Assembly (NCBI GenBank): GCA_003448685.1
Contig: DLXW01000062.1
Location: forward strand, 7,088 to 13,931
Source: Cyanothece sp. UBA12306
GTDB lineage: Bacteria > Cyanobacteriota > Cyanobacteriia > Cyanobacteriales > Microcystaceae
Length of the DNA stretch: 6,844 nt
Direction of reading: 5' to 3'
This document shows, in pieces, positions 4,676-6,844 of the stretch; positions within the stretch are counted from its first letter, which is position 1, and each line of letters begins with the position of its first letter. The notes below the pieces were generated by a model. The model saw nothing but the letters and a program-made list of their open reading frames with translations. It searched no databases and was not told the origin of the DNA. Both the position numbers and the translations under genes were made by a program.

Positions 4676-6178
4676 TTATGCAGGACACAAACGTTCCTGT
4701 TTTTTTACCACTTCAGTACCAGCAACATAATCTAAATAGGCTTCAGCAACACTGGCACGAAAGCGATGGGCAAAACCATCACAATAGTTAGTATGAAATT
4801 TACCCTTATTACTCATGGCAACTGCTGCACAGCCACCACCACAGGCAAAAGAATAACGACATTTACTACATACTGGATTAGACACTACCGTTCGATTTCG
4901 CCAAGTTTGGTTTAATTCTTGATTCAAAATTACTTCACTTTCTTCAGTTATATAACCAATACTAATTTTAGGATCACCTGTTTTTTCCCAACAAGCATAA
5001 ATATCTCCAAAGGGATCAAAAACATACATTTTATTGTGAGCTTGACAAAAACTTGCTTTGAAATTAGGTAAGGGATCTTTTTTCTCTCTAAATATTTGTT
5101 TTACTGTAGCCGTTAAACTATCATCAGGACGCTTAATAACAGCCATATTGGGATAATTTTGACGCATCTTATTTAGTTCCAAATCTAGTTCCCAAGAACT
5201 CAAAGTTGTTTTGACACTTGTTTGACTGTTACTGGCAGTAATAACAGCAGTGTAAGCTCCAAATTCCTGATATTTATCCCATCCTCTAGTGACAATTTCA
5301 TTAGCTAAGTCAGGCAACTTATTAATATTCCCTCGATCAATATTCATCCGAACAGCAACCTGAATACCTAAGTCTAATGCTCTGGTAATATTCTGAGCAA
5401 TTTTTTCAAAAGATCCACTCCCATCTGCATAAATTCTTCGCTGATCATGTTCGGATGCGATGCCATCTAAAGTAATCTGTAGTTGGGCAATTTTATCAGG
5501 AGCAAGCAAGTCTTCATACGCTTCTAATTCTGTTCCATTGGTAATAGCAGATAAATTAGCTTTTCCTAATGATAAAGCTTTATTAATAATATATTCAATT
5601 GTTTCTTTATTTTCTGCTAATAAAGGTTCCCCACCAAATAAGGTAATATTACGGGGTAAATTAGTATCCCCATGTACACCATGTCCTGCTTCAATTTGAG
5701 GCATCGCAGCGAAAATTATGTCTACCATTTCTAGGGACATTGTAGTTAATAAATGCTTGAAGGCTGGGTCAGTCCTCATATGATCTTGGAAACAATAAGG
5801 ACAACGAAGATTACAGCTATAGGTAGGCATAAAAACATAATTTGGCATCAAGCGACTTTGGAAATAATGGATTTTAGTTGCTATCTTGACAAAAAATTCT
5901 TGTTCTTCTTCGACGCTCATTTTTGTTAAGTAACCCCGCTTTTTTAGTAAGTCAATTGTTACTTGGGAAGGGGTCATTATTTCTCCATCAATCGGAGGTT
6001 CGGGACTCCAATCTCCATATAATGGTTTTGGTGGTGATTTAACTTCTAAAGATCTCAAATAGGTTGCTACCCTTCGAGAAACCTTGTCATAAGCGCCAGT
6101 GTAACCATGGACTAACAACATTTCTTCTGTATTTTTGAGCAAGTCCACATAGATCGTATAACTGCTTGTTCTTAGCAT
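4676..6178 (-). CDS. Radical SAM/SPASM domain peptide maturase
   Basis: This 500-residue enzyme uses S-adenosylmethionine and iron-sulfur clusters to make radical-based changes, most likely in the 53-residue peptide encoded next to it. The radical SAM motif is C122-NLR-C126-PY-C129 (CxxxCxxC). It is followed by FGGEP (181-185), ITNG (212-215) and LDGIASEHDQRR (237-248), typical of SPASM peptide maturases. The C-terminal SPASM domain has all seven expected cysteines for two auxiliary 4Fe-4S clusters: C378, G391-x4-C396, C437-x2-C440-x5-C446-x3-C450 and C466. Residues 1-110 form an N-terminal region with YTIYVDL and LLVHGYTGAY, the position where maturases often carry a leader-binding domain, but I cannot assign one. 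The start is fixed by an in-frame TAG four codons upstream; only a weak AGGG site precedes it. The stop is 92 bases before the peptide start codon. The family is certain; the bond it forms (thioether, carbon-carbon crosslink, epimerisation or other) cannot be told from the sequence. Confidence 0.93.
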   Translation of the reverse strand: MLRTSSYTIYVDLLKNTEEMLLVHGYTGAYDKVSRRVATYLRSLEVKSPPKPLYGDWSPEPPIDGEIMTPSQVTIDLLKKRGYLTKMSVEEEQEFFVKIATKIHYFQSRLMPNYVFMPTYSCNLRCPYCFQDHMRTDPAFKHLLTTMSLEMVDIIFAAMPQIEAGHGVHGDTNLPRNITLFGGEPLLAENKETIEYIINKALSLGKANLSAITNGTELEAYEDLLAPDKIAQLQITLDGIASEHDQRRIYADGSGSFEKIAQNITRALDLGIQVAVRMNIDRGNINKLPDLANEIVTRGWDKYQEFGAYTAVITASNSQTSVKTTLSSWELDLELNKMRQNYPNMAVIKRPDDSLTATVKQIFREKKDPLPNFKASFCQAHNKMYVFDPFGDIYACWEKTGDPKISIGYITEESEVILNQELNQTWRNRTVVSNPVCSKCRYSFACGGGCAAVAMSNKGKFHTNYCDGFAHRFRASVAEAYLDYVAGTEVVKKQERLCPA

Positions 6179-6367
6179 AAAAACGCCCTATAAAATTTTT
6201 TAAATTATTTGATTTAAGCTTTGACTTGCCCATAATTGTAGTCTCAATTTTAAAAAAATATTACTCTTTTATTAAAACTAAATATTTCTTAATAAAAATC
6301 AAAAAATAATATCAATAAATATTAAGAATTTTAGTAAGTTTAGAGATCGTTTTTGTAGTTGAATCCT
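6179..6367. other. AT-rich spacer between era and the radical SAM gene
   Basis: These 189 bp hold no convincing gene. One inverted repeat is visible: TTCTTAATA (6286-6294) and TATTAAGAA (6320-6328), 9 of 9 matching with a 25-base gap. It has almost no G-C pairs and is a poor terminator candidate for era. I could not pick a promoter for the radical SAM gene with confidence, although one is expected here if the cluster is independent of era. Confidence 0.5.
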
Positions 6368-6844
6368 TTACGATTCAATCTGATAGCCAAATTCTGAGAG
6401 CCGCGAACTTGATTGTCGCCATTGAGGTTCTACTTTGACAAATAGTTTTAAGTAGACTTCTCCGGTAATTAATTTTTGCATTTGCTCCCTAGCCCCAGTA
6501 CCAATAGCTTTAAGCATACTGCCTTTTTTGCCAATAATGATTCCTTTTTGTGAATTCCTTTCCACGTTAATAGCAGCAAAAACTCTGGTTAATCTAGGAG
6601 TTTCTTCGACTTTTTCGATGACAATGGCGACAGAATGGGGAATTTCTTGTCTAGTTTGTTTGAGAATTTGCTCTCGAATTAATTCTCCCATGATAAAGCG
6701 TTCCGGTTGATCAGTAACTAGATCTGGTGGATAATAATATGGTCCGGGGTCAAGGTAATTAATTATAGTTTTTTGTAGTTTTTCTAATCCCTCTCCCCTC
6801 AAAGCTGAGAATTTAATCACAGGCCAATTATGGGGTTTGATTAG
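6368..6844 (-). CDS. era: GTPase Era, C-terminal part (5' end beyond window edge)
   Basis: There are 158 codons before the stop, and the frame is open to the right edge, so the gene starts outside the window. Era is an essential GTPase that binds the 3' end of 16S rRNA and helps 30S subunit assembly. The visible part covers the end of the G domain (PVIKFSALRGEGLEKLQ, where SA belongs to the G5 motif), the linker with YYYPPDLVTDQPERF, and the RNA-binding KH domain with IREQIL and the loop GIIIGKKGSMLK. The C-terminus has normal length for the family. It is a housekeeping gene with no obvious link to the peptide cluster. It lies 189 bp upstream on the same strand and probably marks the cluster boundary. 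Confidence 0.95.
   Translation of the reverse strand, partial: LIKPHNWPVIKFSALRGEGLEKLQKTIINYLDPGPYYYPPDLVTDQPERFIMGELIREQILKQTRQEIPHSVAIVIEKVEETPRLTRVFAAINVERNSQKGIIIGKKGSMLKAIGTGAREQMQKLITGEVYLKLFVKVEPQWRQSSSRLSEFGYQIES

Noticed and set aside
5460..5699. Plus-strand open frame of 79 codons
   Set aside because: It is antisense to the core of the radical SAM domain and has no independent signals.
4422..6178. A PQQ, spliceotide, Gly-rich (Grr) or lanthipeptide/cyanobactin system
   Set aside because: The precursor lacks the PqqA Glu/Tyr pattern, a YG splice motif, Gly-rich repeats and a Nif11-like leader, and no lanthipeptide synthetase or YcaO gene is visible.
6087..6233. Minus-strand 48-codon frame starting MGKSKLKSNN, possibly a second small peptide
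   Set aside because: It overlaps the start of the radical SAM gene in another frame, has no ribosome binding site and no leader/core look.
6528..6710. Plus-strand open frame of 60 codons
   Set aside because: It is antisense to the era KH-domain region and is a by-product of that coding sequence.
1..6844. CRISPR array, tRNA or rRNA genes, insertion sequence
   Set aside because: I saw no regularly spaced direct repeats, no tRNA-like cloverleaf or rRNA sequence, and no transposase or recombinase coding region on either strand.

Overview
The window looks like part of a cyanobacterial chromosome. It is AT-rich, it carries one HIP1 octamer (GCGATCGC, 863-870), and the translated proteins read as cyanobacterial. 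A low-GC unicellular genus of the Crocosphaera/Cyanothece kind would fit, but that is an impression rather than a measurement. Every supported gene is on the minus strand, so transcription runs from the right edge towards the left edge.

Layout in transcription order. (1) 6844-6368 is the C-terminal part of the housekeeping GTPase Era, cut by the window edge. (2) 6367-6179 is an AT-rich spacer. (3) 6178-4676 is a 500-residue radical SAM/SPASM peptide-modifying enzyme. (4) 4583-4422 is a 53-residue peptide gene with a strong ribosome binding site, an acidic leader and a Cys/Gly/Trp-containing tail. The spacers on either side of it hold a near-perfect 21-bp inverted repeat. (5) 4185-2077 is a 702-residue protein joining a class I isoprenoid-synthase-like half to a squalene-cyclase-like half with a DxDD motif. 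(6) 2057-1305 is a CPBP (CAAX-protease-like) membrane protease. (7) 1284-73 is a PqqD-like domain fused to an M50 membrane metallopeptidase. (8) From 86 to the left edge is the first 28 codons of a probable MacB/FtsX-type ABC transporter permease, overlapping the M50 gene by 14 bp.

Read together, genes 3-8 look like a ribosomally synthesised, post-translationally modified peptide (RiPP) cluster. The small peptide would be the precursor and the radical SAM enzyme its maturase. The PqqD-like domain would bind the leader, the M50 and CPBP proteins are candidate processing or immunity proteases, and the ABC permease is a candidate exporter. The unusual member is the two-domain terpene-synthase/cyclase-like protein. 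It either supplies an isoprenoid group to the peptide, makes a separate terpenoid, or has been recruited for peptide chemistry. I do not recognise this combination as a described system. The peptide structure and the assignment of enzymes to steps are inference.
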